From assembly GCF_020526085.1 (NCBI RefSeq), contig NZ_CP084874.1, forward strand, positions 744,001 to 808,000: 64,000 bases of DNA, read 5' to 3'. Below the pieces are notes generated by a model. It was not told the DNA's origin and did no database searches. It saw nothing but the letters and a program-made list of their open reading frames with translations. How positions within the stretch are numbered: position 1 is the first letter of the stretch; every line of letters starts with the position of its first letter. A program made the translations under genes and the position numbers. Below, piece after piece: positions 1 through 10,341 of the stretch. The DNA comes from Klebsiella africana (GTDB taxonomy: Bacteria > Pseudomonadota > Gammaproteobacteria > Enterobacterales > Enterobacteriaceae).

Positions 1-661
<661 letters not shown>

Positions 662-1366
662 TTGGTATTATTTATAATTACAAGAGAATCTGAAGTGTTT
701 GTTAAACCCGTAGTGATTCAGTCCCACATGTATCGTCGGTCAGATTAGCAACCTGGGACCACGGTCCCATCTGCTCATTTTAGTACTATTTAGTCTGTGA
801 CTATGGTCCCAACTGACGGTCAGGAAGGCTTCCAACTGTATGTCAAATTTATGCATAACAGTCTGAACCAAGTAATGCAGATTTGTCGTACCGTGACTGG
901 CTATCAAGCTCTTTGAACGCGAAAAGACGTGGATGCAGATCTAAGTAATAAGCTCCCCGCTGTAGCTGGGAAAATCCGACAAAGGATGTTCTGTATGGAC
1001 TCACAGGATGTATTGTATATCGTCCGATGTTACGGCGTCGTCAAGCGGTCCTTTACCGCTCCAGGTCACCAATTAGCATATGGAAGCTTAAAGGTCGCCG
1101 ATGGCGAACTAGATAAGGTTGCCTGCAAAATTCACCGCACAGGTGAAAACAGCCCAGTTAGTCACGACAAGCCATAAAATTAAAATGAATTGACGACGCT
1201 GTGCAAATCACATTTTTATCGCCGCTATGAACGCTGTGTTCCGGAAACGGCAAAACGGGGAGGGGATGAATAGACCTGCATGTTCTAAGTAATAATTTGT
1301 TGCTATGTTGAACGCGAAGAATGATAATTGCTAACAGGAAGCTAATATTACTAAAGGGAAATTTAG
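662..1366. other. Gene-poor accessory region
   Basis: About 700 bp between the toxin gene and the lipoprotein gene without a convincing gene. A GTG-started 82-codon frame at 929-1177 has no good ribosome site and no recognisable motif. The stretch carries a cluster of GGTCCCA half sites (721-811). Short words recur at two places, for example TCTAAGTAATAA near 941 and near 1284 and GAACGCGAA near 915 and 1309, suggesting rearranged or decayed DNA. The last 60 bases are AT-rich and probably hold the promoter of the next gene. Confidence 0.5.
754..769. promoter_or_regulatory. GGTCCCA inverted repeat, operator-like
   Basis: The arms TGGGACC (754-760) and GGTCCCA (763-769) are separated by two bases. 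Further copies of the half site occur at 721-726 (GTCCCA) and 805-811 (GGTCCCA). The spacing looks like a repressor operator cluster rather than a terminator, because no T-run follows. Which protein binds is unknown. Confidence 0.35.
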
Positions 1367-1960
1367 ATGCCTTCAATTCTCGCAAGGTTGTCAGTTTGTA
1401 TTATTCTGTCATTGTTTATAGTTTCTTGTTCGGGAAGTTTTGATAAAACTATTGATTATCAAGATGCTAAACAGATGCCCGGCTATGGGTATATAGTCAT
1501 GGATTTCAGACTGGCAAATGAAATGGCGTATGGCAATGGCTATATTCCAGGAAAAACAAACTATACAATTTCTTATAAAAATAAAGGTGATATTTTTTTT
1601 GTTGATATTCAGCATGCTGATTTTCGTAATAGAATATTAAAGGCATACATACCATATATGAAAGGCTATACCTTAATAGGTATAGGGAGAAGTTATTGGT
1701 ATCCTTTTTTTAGATGTGATAAATGTGACAATGAGCCACAGTTAAAATTTTTATATATAAACATTGTAAAATCTGTGGATGAAGCCTGGTGTAGTGAAAC
1801 AACTTATAAAAATTTACGATCATTTAATGCAATGGACGGTTGCTCTCAAATGGTAGGTGTAGAAGAATCTAGAAAAGTTACAGGAGATGTTCTTATCACC
1901 CCAGAATTAAAATCTGATTTCCAGGGGATGTTCACCCCTTATCTGAAGCCAGGACGTTAA
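1367..1960 (+). CDS. Predicted lipoprotein of unknown function
   Basis: A 197-residue protein I do not recognise. It starts at an ATG preceded by an AAAGGGAAAT purine stretch. Residues 1-21 form a signal peptide ending in the lipobox FIVSC, so the mature protein should be lipidated at Cys21. The body is rich in Tyr and aromatic residues, with a CDKC pair around residue 117-120 and two later cysteines, compatible with disulfides in the periplasm or outer membrane. Base composition is much more AT-rich than the core genes, indicating transfer. Neighbours are a toxin-antitoxin pair and an IS fragment. An immunity or exclusion lipoprotein is possible but unsupported. Confidence 0.6.
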   Translation: MPSILARLSVCIILSLFIVSCSGSFDKTIDYQDAKQMPGYGYIVMDFRLANEMAYGNGYIPGKTNYTISYKNKGDIFFVDIQHADFRNRILKAYIPYMKGYTLIGIGRSYWYPFFRCDKCDNEPQLKFLYINIVKSVDEAWCSETTYKNLRSFNAMDGCSQMVGVEESRKVTGDVLITPELKSDFQGMFTPYLKPGR

Positions 1961-2056
1961 TTACGAGGCTCTTAAGTTGATCTCCTCCCAGAAAAGAGTG
2001 ACAGGATAAACTGAAGTCTACGGTTTTTCTTCCATCTCACAGAGAGGCATATCGCC

Positions 2057-2270
2057 ATGAAAAAGACCCGTTATACCGAAGAACAGATTGCATTTGCACT
2101 GAAGCAGGCCGAAACCGGCATCTGTGTCGGGGAAGTCTGCCGAAAGATGGGCATTTCTGAAGCCATTTTTATAATTAGAAGATAAATTCGCTGCTCTGGG
2201 CGTAACTGAACTTGAATTGCGTCGTCTGCGGCAACTGGAGGATGAAAATCAGCGGCTGAAAAAGCTTGTG
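2057..2270 (+). pseudogene. IS3-family (IS407-group-like) transposase orfA fragment
   Basis: The ATG at 2057 opens a reading frame beginning MKKTRYTEEQIAFALKQAET, the typical N-terminus of orfA in this IS group, with a helix-turn-helix (VGEVCRKMGIS). A frameshift around residue 36 leads to a stop at 2183-2185. The homologous sequence resumes in another frame (FAALGVTEL...DENQRLKKLV, leucine-zipper region) up to about 2270 and then ends. The rest of orfA, all of orfB and the right inverted repeat are missing. The sequence from about 1977 may contain the left end of the element. Non-functional relic. Confidence 0.8.
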
Positions 2271-2410
2271 GCTATAAGACCTACCGGGGCGGAGTCAGCT
2301 CACCCTCAGTTGTACCCTCGCAATGGACATGATGCGGGTTGAAGTTGATTGAGTTGGGTGGAGTTAAGGGATTGAAGAGATGTTGATTTCTGCGGGCTTG
2401 GAATGCAAAA

Positions 2411-2432
2411 ACGGACCTCCGTGGAGGTCCGT
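2411..2432 (-). terminator. Perfect hairpin, terminator-like for minus-strand transcription
   Basis: Arms ACGGACCTCC and GGAGGTCCGT are perfectly complementary with a 2-base loop. Read on the minus strand the hairpin is followed by a run of T (the AAAAA at 2406-2410 on the plus strand). It sits just beyond the last tRNA-end repeat, so it would end transcripts running out of pheV through both repeat units. Confidence 0.65.
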
Positions 2433-2443
2433 TGCTATGAATT

Positions 2444-2606
2444 TGGTGCCCGGACTCGGACTAACGCCGCAGGCGTTGAACAGCGCGCGTGCCGCGCTGG
2501 CCCCGAAGGGGTGAGCCGCTGTGCGGCGAATAATCGAACGCAGTTCGATGGAGAGTCCGGTCGTAGAAAAGCAAAAACCCGCCTTGTGGGCGGGTTCTTT
2601 AAATAG
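2444..2606 (-). repeat. tRNA-Phe-linked 163-bp repeat, unit 1
   Basis: The unit starts with the 17-bp sequence TGGTGCCCGGACTCGGA, identical to the 3' end of the adjacent tRNA-Phe gene. It contains stems 2463-2477, 2481-2499, 2501-2511, 2515-2527 and 2533-2549, all enclosed by CCGGACTC (2450-2457) pairing with GAGTCCGG (2553-2560), and ends in a CCCGCC/GGCGGG terminator hairpin (2578-2594). The next unit begins directly after it. The layout recalls the tyrT repeats of Escherichia that yield rtT RNA; that comparison is inference. Confidence 0.9.
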
Positions 2607-2769
2607 TGGTGCCCGGACTCGGACTAACGCCGCAGGCGTTGAACAGCGCGCGTGTCGCGCTGGCCCCGAAGGGGTGAGCCGCTGTGCGGCGAATAATCGA
2701 ACGGAGTTCGATGAAGAGTCCGGATGCAGAAAAGCAAAAACCCGCCTTTTAGGCGGGTTCTTTAAATAG
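2607..2769 (-). repeat. tRNA-Phe-linked 163-bp repeat, unit 2
   Basis: Second tandem copy, same length and same hairpin set as unit 1, directly joined to the 3' end of the tRNA-Phe gene. It differs from unit 1 at eight positions (2655, 2704, 2714, 2724, 2725, 2727, 2749 and 2751), all in loops or unpaired linkers; every stem is kept. The 17-bp tRNA end at 2607-2623 is an exact copy of the site used by many integrases at pheV. Confidence 0.9.
2736..2763 (-). terminator. Intrinsic terminator of pheV
   Basis: Stem CCCGCC/GGCGGG (2741-2746 with 2752-2757); on the minus strand it is followed by a T-run (AAAAA at 2736-2740 of the plus strand). It lies just downstream of the tRNA. An equivalent hairpin ends unit 1 at 2573-2600. 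Confidence 0.85.
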
Positions 2770-2845
2770 TGGTGCCCGGACTCGGAATCGAACCAAGGAC
2801 ACGGGGATTTTCAATCCCCTGCTCTACCGACTGAGCTATCCGGGC
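2770..2845 (-). tRNA. pheV: tRNA-Phe (anticodon GAA)
   Basis: The minus strand reads GCCCGGATAGCTCAGTCGGT onward, with anticodon GAA in the loop TTGAAAA and encoded CCA at the 3' end (TGG at 2770-2772). The sequence matches the known enterobacterial tRNA-Phe, and the position next to yqgA and speC identifies the pheV copy. The 3' 17 bp are duplicated twice downstream. pheV is a frequent integration site for genomic islands, which fits the accessory DNA on its far side. Confidence 0.97.
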
Positions 2846-2855
2846 AACGGGGCGC

Positions 2856-2884
2856 ATTAAACCGTAATCGCCGCGCCTCGTCAA
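2856..2884 (-). promoter_or_regulatory. pheV promoter
   Basis: On the minus strand TTGACG (2879-2884) and TTTAAT (2856-2861) are separated by exactly 17 bp, followed by a GC-rich discriminator GCGCCCCG before the tRNA. A GC-rich discriminator is typical of stringently controlled stable RNA promoters. Confidence 0.8.
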
Positions 2885-2950
2885 CGAAATTTATCTGTTT
2901 TGCAGCAGACTGAACAATCTATCACCACATTGCGCTAAAAGCACGCGTCT

Positions 2951-3664
2951 TCAGGCAAAAAACAGCGTCCAGGCCGCTGAAATTGGCATCGCCAGCACCA
3001 GCGCAGGCAGCATATTCACCACCGCAAACATTTTTATCCCGCAGATGCGCAGCCCGGTGGCGACCAGCAGCATGCCGCCGACGGCGCTGAAATCCGCCAG
3101 CATCATTGGCGTGGTAAGCGGCATTATGATCGCCGCGCAGGCTGCAAGAGTCAGCTGGATAAGCAGCATCGGCACGCTGATAGCGGCGACGGCAATGCCC
3201 AGGGTGCAAGCGAAAATGGTGGCGGTGAAAAAGTCGAGAAACGCTTTGGCAATCAGAATGCTGGCGTCGCCGGTCATCCCTTCGCGCATGGCGCCGAAGA
3301 CGCCGGTGCCGCTGGCGCAGAACAGGACGATAATCGCCACATAGCTCTGAATATAGGAGTCATGAGCCGAGGCTTTTTTCTTACCTTTAGCTGACAGCAG
3401 CTGCTGGAGCTTACTGACCAGGGCATTGATCCCTTTTTCCATATTGCATATTTCGCCGAGCAGCGTCCCCACCAGGGTTGAGAGCACCATCACCGGCAGA
3501 TTGGCGCACTTAATGACCAGTAAAATGCCGATGCCCAATGACGCCAGGCCAAAAATAGAGGTCATTGCGGTACGGATCCGTTCCGGCAACCGTTGGCTGA
3601 GTAAGGCGCCCAGCACACCGCCGACCAGCACCGCGCTGGCGTTAATAAAAGGTCCTGTAACCAC
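2951..3664 (-). CDS. yqgA: DUF554 family membrane protein YqgA
   Basis: A 237-residue integral membrane protein with about six to seven hydrophobic segments and a basic cytoplasmic loop (KGKKKA, about residue 94). The start is GTG at 3664 with AGGAG six bases upstream. It matches YqgA, which lies between pheV and speC in Escherichia as here. The function of DUF554 proteins is not established; transport has been guessed. It is oriented away from speC, so the two have separate promoters in the 3665-4083 gap. Confidence 0.85.
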   Translation of the reverse strand: MVTGPFINASAVLVGGVLGALLSQRLPERIRTAMTSIFGLASLGIGILLVIKCANLPVMVLSTLVGTLLGEICNMEKGINALVSKLQQLLSAKGKKKASAHDSYIQSYVAIIVLFCASGTGVFGAMREGMTGDASILIAKAFLDFFTATIFACTLGIAVAAISVPMLLIQLTLAACAAIIMPLTTPMMLADFSAVGGMLLVATGLRICGIKMFAVVNMLPALVLAMPISAAWTLFFA

Positions 3665-4083
3665 GCTGACTCCTGTTAAATATCCCTGATAACCGCATTA
3701 TTATGACGTTAACCCGCCGTGAAAGCTTGTGTATCCGTGATATAAGTGCATACGGTTTTCATCTTGCGCCTGTTCGGGAAAGGTGCCATGATTGCGCGAA
3801 TTTTCTCCTCCCTGATATGAGGCCGCCGATGACGACACAGCCATTATCTCGCCAGCGACGCCGCGCCCAGATGCGCGGGCTGCCTCATCTTGCTACGCTT
3901 ACCCCTCTGTCCACTATGCGGTGAAGGACACGTATGCTCACTGTAGGGCAACAGTAAGATCGGACGCGTCTGCTTTTACTGATGTCCGGCGGTCGGAGCT
4001 GAATCCGTCAGACCCGGACACATCGTTGGGCAAGGTCTCCCTTGTCTGAGATTTTTACACTCCCGATACGGGCATTTGCGCTT
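3665..4083. promoter_or_regulatory. yqgA-speC divergent region and speC leader
   Basis: 419 bp between the divergent genes yqgA and speC. It contains short ORFs with ribosome sites (the best at 3829-3924, a 7-codon one at 3932-3955) and a stem GTCCGG/CCGGAC (3984-3989 with 4014-4019) 65 bases before speC. A TATAAG element near 3740 is a possible -10 box. The long leader suggests post-initiation control of speC. No operator was recognised. Confidence 0.4.
3829..3924 (+). CDS. Possible leader peptide upstream of speC (31 aa)
   Basis: ATG at 3829 is preceded by GAGG with a 6-base spacer, a good ribosome site. The predicted peptide is very basic, with RQRRRAQMR near residues 8-16, and ends 159 bases before speC. 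No family is recognised. Upstream ORFs that sense ornithine are known for speF (SpeFL); by analogy this could couple speC to arginine or polyamine levels. That is inference, and chance translation is possible. Confidence 0.35.
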   Translation: MTTQPLSRQRRRAQMRGLPHLATLTPLSTMR

Positions 4084-6222
4084 ATGAAATCCATGCACAT
4101 TGCCGCCAGCTACGAGCTGGTCACCCGCTTGTCCACCCACCGTCGCGTTGTGGCGCTGGACAGTACCGATTTTACCGATGTGGCGGCAGTCGTCATCACC
4201 GCGGCGGACAGTCGCAGCGGCATCCTTACTCTCCTCAGGCGTAGCGGATTTAATCTGCCGGTCTACCTGCTGAGTGAGACGGTGGTCGAGAGGCCAGAGG
4301 GGGTGCAGGCGGTGATCGCCGGTAAAGATCAGGAGTGGCTGGAGCTGGAGGCGGCGGCCTGTGATTATGAAGCGCGTCTGCTGCCGCCGTTTTTCAATAC
4401 TCTGACCCAGTACGTCGAGATGGATAACAGCACTTTTGCCTGTCCGGGGCATCAGCATGGGGCGTTTTTCAAAAAGCACCCTGCAGGCCGTCAGTTCTAT
4501 GACTTTTTTGGCGAAAATGTCTTTCGCGCTGACATGTGCAACGCCGACGTGAAATTAGGCGATCTGCTGATCCACGAAGGGTCGGCCAAGCACGCGCAGA
4601 AGTTCGCTGCGAAGGTGTTCAATGCGGATAAAACCTATTTCGTCCTCAACGGCACTTCGGCGGCCAACAAAGTCGTGACCAATGCGCTGTTGACCCGTGG
4701 CGATCTGGTGCTGTTCGATCGTAACAACCACAAGTCGAATCATCACGGGGCGCTGATTCAGGCGGGAGCGACGCCTGTCTATCTCGAAGCCGCGCGCAAT
4801 CCGTTCGGCTTTATCGGCGGCATTGATGAGCGCTGCTTTGATGAGCGCTACCTGCGGGATCTCATCCGCGAAACGGCGCCAGAGAAAGCCACTGCCCCCC
4901 GCCCGTTTCGTCTGGCGGTGATCCAGCTCGGGACCTACGACGGTACGGTCTATAACGCCCGTCAGGTGGTGGATAAGATCGGCCACCTCTGCGATTACAT
5001 CCTGTTCGACTCGGCATGGGTGGGCTATGAGCAGTTTATCCCGATGATGGCCGACTGCTCGCCGCTGCTGCTGGAGCTGACCCCGGACGATCCGGGTATT
5101 TTTGTCACCCAGTCCGTGCACAAGCAGCAGGCCGGCTTCTCACAGACGTCGCAGATCCATAAAAAGGATAACCATCTGCGCGGCCAGGCGCGCTTCTGTC
5201 CACACAAGCGGCTGAATAACGCCTTTATGCTGCATGCCTCCACCAGCCCGTTCTATCCGCTGTTCGCCGCACTGGACGTCAACGCCAAAATCCATGAAGG
5301 TGAGAGCGGCCGTCGCCTGTGGGCCGAGTGCGTGGCGCTGGGCATTGAGGCGCGCAAAGCAATCATCGCCAACTGCAAGATGATCCAGCCCTTTATTCCG
5401 CCGATGGTGGCGGGGCGCCCGTGGCAGGATCACCCGACCGAGGCGATCGCCCGTGAGCGCCGCTTCTTCAGCTTCGAACCCGACGCGCGCTGGCATGGTT
5501 TTGAAGGCTACGCGGACGACCAGTATTTTGTCGACCCGTGCAAGCTGTTGCTGACCACCCCGGGCATCGACGCGGAGAGTGGGGAGTACAGTGAGTTCGG
5601 CATTCCGGCGACTATTCTGGCGCATTATCTGCGTGAAAACGGCATCGTGCCGGAGAAGTGCGATCTCAACTCGATTCTGTTCCTGCTGACGCCGGCGGAG
5701 AGCGCCGAAAAAATGGCGCATCTGGTAGCGATGCTCGGGCAGTTCGAACAGCATATTGAGGCGGATACGCCGCTGGCCGATGTGTTGCCGACCATCTACA
5801 ACAAATATCCGGTGCGCTATCGCGACTATACCCTGCGCGAACTGTGCCAGGAGATGCACGATCTGTACGTCAGCTTTGACGTGAAGAGCCTGCAAAAAGA
5901 AATGTTCCGTAAACGGAGCTTCCCGCGGGTGGTGATGAATCCCCAGGATGCCAACCACGAGTTTATTCGCGGCAACGTTGAGCTGGTGCGTCTGAGCGAG
6001 GCGGAAGGCCGCGTCGCGGCGGAGGGGGCGCTGCCGTATCCGCCGGGCGTGCTGTGCGTGGTGCCCGGCGAGGTCTGGGGCGGCGCCGTGCTGCGCTATT
6101 TCCTCGCGCTGGAGGAGGGGGTCAATATGCTGCCGGGCTTCTCGCCGGAGCTGCAGGGGGTTTACAGCGAGACGGATCCGGACGGCATTAAGCGGCTGTA
6201 TGGCTACGTGCTGAAGGGATAA
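4084..6222 (+). CDS. speC: Ornithine decarboxylase, biosynthetic
   Basis: A 712-residue PLP-dependent fold III decarboxylase that converts ornithine to putrescine in the cytoplasm. An N-terminal response-regulator-like wing domain (about 1-105) precedes the catalytic part, where SVHKQQAGFSQTSQIHKKD contains the PLP lysine at about 355. The start at 4084 (MKSM) gives the length of the Escherichia SpeC; an ATG at 4042 would add 14 residues, and neither has a strong ribosome site. Constitutive SpeC is distinguished from inducible SpeF by close match and by the location next to nupG. It works with SpeA/SpeB further along the window as the second putrescine route. Confidence 0.95.
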   Translation: MKSMHIAASYELVTRLSTHRRVVALDSTDFTDVAAVVITAADSRSGILTLLRRSGFNLPVYLLSETVVERPEGVQAVIAGKDQEWLELEAAACDYEARLLPPFFNTLTQYVEMDNSTFACPGHQHGAFFKKHPAGRQFYDFFGENVFRADMCNADVKLGDLLIHEGSAKHAQKFAAKVFNADKTYFVLNGTSAANKVVTNALLTRGDLVLFDRNNHKSNHHGALIQAGATPVYLEAARNPFGFIGGIDERCFDERYLRDLIRETAPEKATAPRPFRLAVIQLGTYDGTVYNARQVVDKIGHLCDYILFDSAWVGYEQFIPMMADCSPLLLELTPDDPGIFVTQSVHKQQAGFSQTSQIHKKDNHLRGQARFCPHKRLNNAFMLHASTSPFYPLFAALDVNAKIHEGESGRRLWAECVALGIEARKAIIANCKMIQPFIPPMVAGRPWQDHPTEAIARERRFFSFEPDARWHGFEGYADDQYFVDPCKLLLTTPGIDAESGEYSEFGIPATILAHYLRENGIVPEKCDLNSILFLLTPAESAEKMAHLVAMLGQFEQHIEADTPLADVLPTIYNKYPVRYRDYTLRELCQEMHDLYVSFDVKSLQKEMFRKRSFPRVVMNPQDANHEFIRGNVELVRLSEAEGRVAAEGALPYPPGVLCVVPGEVWGGAVLRYFLALEEGVNMLPGFSPELQGVYSETDPDGIKRLYGYVLKG

Positions 6223-6224
6223 AA

Positions 6225-6256
6225 AAACGCCCCGCCAAACAGGCGGGGCGTTTTAC
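6225..6256. terminator. Bidirectional terminator between speC and nupG
   Basis: Stem ACGCCCCGCC/GGCGGGGCGT with an A-run before and a T-run after, placed between convergent speC and nupG, so it can stop transcription from both sides. Confidence 0.9.
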
Positions 6257-6265
6257 TTTTGCCGA

Positions 6266-7519
6266 TCACGCGCTCTGCTGGGCGGCGGTCGGTTGTCTGA
6301 CGTGTTTGTATTTGAACAGCGCCACGAAGGCAAAGGCCAGCACCAGCGAATAACCGGCGAAAATCAGCCACACGCTTTGCCAGTCAGTGATCCCCTCAAC
6401 GGTAAAGTGCTCAACCACTTTGCCGCTCACCATCCCGCCAAGAATACAGCCGAAGCCGTTGGTCATCATCAGGAACATCCCCTGGGCGCTGGCGCGGATT
6501 TCCGGGCGCACCTCTTTCTCAACGAATACCGAACCGGAGATGTTGAAGAAGTCGAAGGCGCAGCCGTAGACGATCATCGACAGCACCAGCAGCACAGTGC
6601 CGAACGGCGTCGGATCGCCGAAGGCGAACAGGCCGAAGCGCAGCATCCACGCCACGATACTGATAAGCATCACGTTCTTAATGCCGTAGCGGCTGAGGAA
6701 GAACGGGATGGTCAGGATAAACAGCGTCTCGGAGATCTGTGAGATCGACATCAGCACCGAGGCGTGCTCGACGATAAAGCTGCCAGCAAACAGTGGATCT
6801 TTATCGAAGCTGTGCAGGAAGGTGTTGCCGAACATATTGGTGATTTGCAGCTCGGCGCCGAGCATCATCGAGAAGATGAAGAAGATTGCCATACGTTTGT
6901 TTTTAAACAGCGCAAAAGCGTTAAGCCCCAGCATCTCCGTCCAGCTTTGATTGCGCTGGGCGTTGGCGACCGGAATAGGCGGCAGCGTCAGGGTGAACAG
7001 CGCCAGCAATACCGACAGCGTTGCGCCAATGTACAACTGCATATGGCTTAGTTCGAAGCCAGAGAAGCTCACGCCCCACATGGCGAGGATAAAGCCGATG
7101 GTGCCCCAGATACGAATTGGCGGGAAATCGGTGACGATATCCAGCCCCGCCGACTGCAGGCGGTAGTAGGAGATGGTGTTGATCAAGCCAAGCGTCGGCA
7201 TATAGGCCAGCGAGTTAAGCAGGATCACGAGGAACATCTCGCCCGGCGTGGTGACCTGCGCCGCCAGATACAGCGTTAACGCGCCGACCAGGTGGCAGAT
7301 GGCGTATACCCATTTGGCGCTGATCCATTTGTCGGCGACGATGCCGAGCAGTGTCGGCATCAACACCGCGGCGATACCGAGCGAGCTATACACTGCGCCG
7401 ATTGCCGCGCCGTCAAATTTCAGCGTGACAAACATGTACGAGCCAAGCGTGGTGAGCCAGCTCCCCCAAAGGCAGAACTGCAGGAACGACAATATTTTGA
7501 GCTGCAGCTTAAGATTCAT
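6266..7519 (-). CDS. nupG: Nucleoside:H+ symporter NupG
   Basis: A 417-residue major facilitator of the nucleoside:H+ symporter family with 12 predicted membrane helices. It imports purine and pyrimidine nucleosides driven by the proton gradient. The start MNLKLQLKILSFLQFCLWGSW matches Escherichia NupG, with GAGGAT upstream; a 26-codon extension of the open frame has no support. Sequence is highly conserved throughout, e.g. YGCAFDFFNISGSVFVEKEV near the C-terminal half. Escherichia nupG is controlled by CytR, DeoR and CRP; I did not find a clear CRP box in 7520-7710. Confidence 0.95.
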   Translation of the reverse strand: MNLKLQLKILSFLQFCLWGSWLTTLGSYMFVTLKFDGAAIGAVYSSLGIAAVLMPTLLGIVADKWISAKWVYAICHLVGALTLYLAAQVTTPGEMFLVILLNSLAYMPTLGLINTISYYRLQSAGLDIVTDFPPIRIWGTIGFILAMWGVSFSGFELSHMQLYIGATLSVLLALFTLTLPPIPVANAQRNQSWTEMLGLNAFALFKNKRMAIFFIFSMMLGAELQITNMFGNTFLHSFDKDPLFAGSFIVEHASVLMSISQISETLFILTIPFFLSRYGIKNVMLISIVAWMLRFGLFAFGDPTPFGTVLLVLSMIVYGCAFDFFNISGSVFVEKEVRPEIRASAQGMFLMMTNGFGCILGGMVSGKVVEHFTVEGITDWQSVWLIFAGYSLVLAFAFVALFKYKHVRQPTAAQQSA

Positions 7520-7710
7520 GTAGTTATCCTCACGTATGTGGGCTTGTAATGTTTTTAAAATAACATTAATCCCGTTATTTTGATGCGATTCTATCATTCG
7601 CTAGCTGAAAGCTTCTGTTAACTGCCGCAGAAAATCGAAAGATATTAAAGAGTATGGCGGAGAATAAGCGCGGCCTCAGCGCGGGGCTGAGGCCGTAGTC
7701 GGGAGGAGGG

Positions 7711-8793
7711 TTATTTACGGCGGTAGCTTTTCTGCGCGGTATTAACTTTGTACAGATAGCGGCGCGATTCCGCCGACGGATGGCGGGTGGTCAGCGTCTG
7801 GTAGACGTCCCCTGGGGCCATGCTGTTGATAATATTGGCCGCCTGCACTTTATCGCTGGAGAAGACCCGCAGCACGCTGCCAGCGCCGCCGTTATAGGCT
7901 GTGATCACCGCGTAGCGACGCGAGGTGGGGTTATCGATGCCGGCGAGGTAAACATTGTTCAGCATCGCCAGGTAGGCGGTGCCGGTGTCGATATTATTCG
8001 CCGGGTCGAACAGATAACTGCGGCTTGGCAGGCCGGATTTACCCTGGGAGCGGAAGACGTCTCTGCCGGCGCTATGCTGTACGACCTGCATCAGCCCCAT
8101 GGCGTCGGCATGGCTCACCGCATAGGGGTTAAAGGAGGATTCGGTCTGCATAATCGCGAGGATCAGCGACTCATCAACCCCATACTTACGCGAGGCCTGA
8201 CGCACCATGCCGAGGTATTTATGCGCACGTTTGTCGAGGTGGTTCGGCACCAGGTTAATGGTGATGCTGTAGACCACGCGCAGGCCGTTGTTGCGGCTCT
8301 TCAGGCGGGTTTGCAGCAGATAGTCGGCAAAGCGCGCGGCGCGCCACTCCCAGCGAATCGATGCCCCGGTGTTATCCACCACCTGGCCATAGAGGAACGG
8401 CTCTTTGGAGATCTGAATATCATCGACATCGGAATAGAGGTCAATGGAGTTGGGGTCATCGCCCATCAGCAGAGTTTTGACGATCGCCTGGCGCAGTCGT
8501 CCGCGCGGATCGGTGCCGGAAATGGTCTCGACGGTGATCGTCCCTTCATCAAAGTTGATGTGGCTGCGGGTTTGATACTGGTCGGTGTATTTGACGTAGT
8601 CCTTCGGCCCGGCGAGCAGGACTTCGTTATACCCCCAAATGTTCTCGATGTTGTGGGCGAACTGGCCCATCAAAATATCGAATCCGTTCGTGTCCTTGAC
8701 CCAGGCCTCGTTGTATTCGGCGCCTTTTTTATTGGAACTGGAACACGAAACGAGCAACGGCGCAATCAGCGCGAGCGCTAAGTATTTTTTCAT
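7711..8793 (-). CDS. mltC: Membrane-bound lytic murein transglycosylase C
   Basis: A 360-residue outer-membrane lipoprotein. Signal peptide [17 protein letters not shown] with lipidated Cys16; then a DUF3393 N-terminal domain and a C-terminal SLT domain with the catalytic glutamate in [12 protein letters not shown]. It cleaves the glycan strand of peptidoglycan to 1,6-anhydro products. The start was chosen for the signal peptide; the open frame runs 43 codons further into yggX. It follows yggX by 49 bp and is probably co-transcribed with mutY-yggX. Confidence 0.95.
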   Translation of the reverse strand: MKKYLALALIAPLLVSCSSSNKKGAEYNEAWVKDTNGFDILMGQFAHNIENIWGYNEVLLAGPKDYVKYTDQYQTRSHINFDEGTITVETISGTDPRGRLRQAIVKTLLMGDDPNSIDLYSDVDDIQISKEPFLYGQVVDNTGASIRWEWRAARFADYLLQTRLKSRNNGLRVVYSITINLVPNHLDKRAHKYLGMVRQASRKYGVDESLILAIMQTESSFNPYAVSHADAMGLMQVVQHSAGRDVFRSQGKSGLPSRSYLFDPANNIDTGTAYLAMLNNVYLAGIDNPTSRRYAVITAYNGGAGSVLRVFSSDKVQAANIINSMAPGDVYQTLTTRHPSAESRRYLYKVNTAQKSYRRK

Positions 8794-8842
8794 CATTCCG
8801 GGCGTGCGTGTTGTGTTTGTTTTTTTAAAGGCCGCAGGGCCC

Positions 8843-10205
<1,363 letters not shown>

Positions 10206-10341
10206 AGCTACGGCTCCGGGATCGCGATTACAGGGGGGCAGATTGCAGCATAAGGGCGAGTGGCTGTAAACCCTTGCATCCGCCGGGTAACTTTGGATAA
10301 TGCCCGTTTTCCGAACACATTCACAAGCAGACCAAACTTTT

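Noticed and set aside
929..1177. 82-codon ORF starting with GTG
   Set aside because: No ribosome site, no motif, in a region with signs of decay; reported only as part of the gene-poor region.
2403..2769. Open frames reading through the pheV repeats
   Set aside because: Both simply translate the hairpin repeats in two copies; the conserved feature is the fold, not the peptide.
2444..2769. CRISPR array
   Set aside because: Units are 163 bp, contiguous and without spacers.
7672..7694. Terminator after mltC
   Set aside because: GGCCTCAGC/GCTGAGGCC hairpin is clear but has no T-run in the direction of mltC; function undecided.
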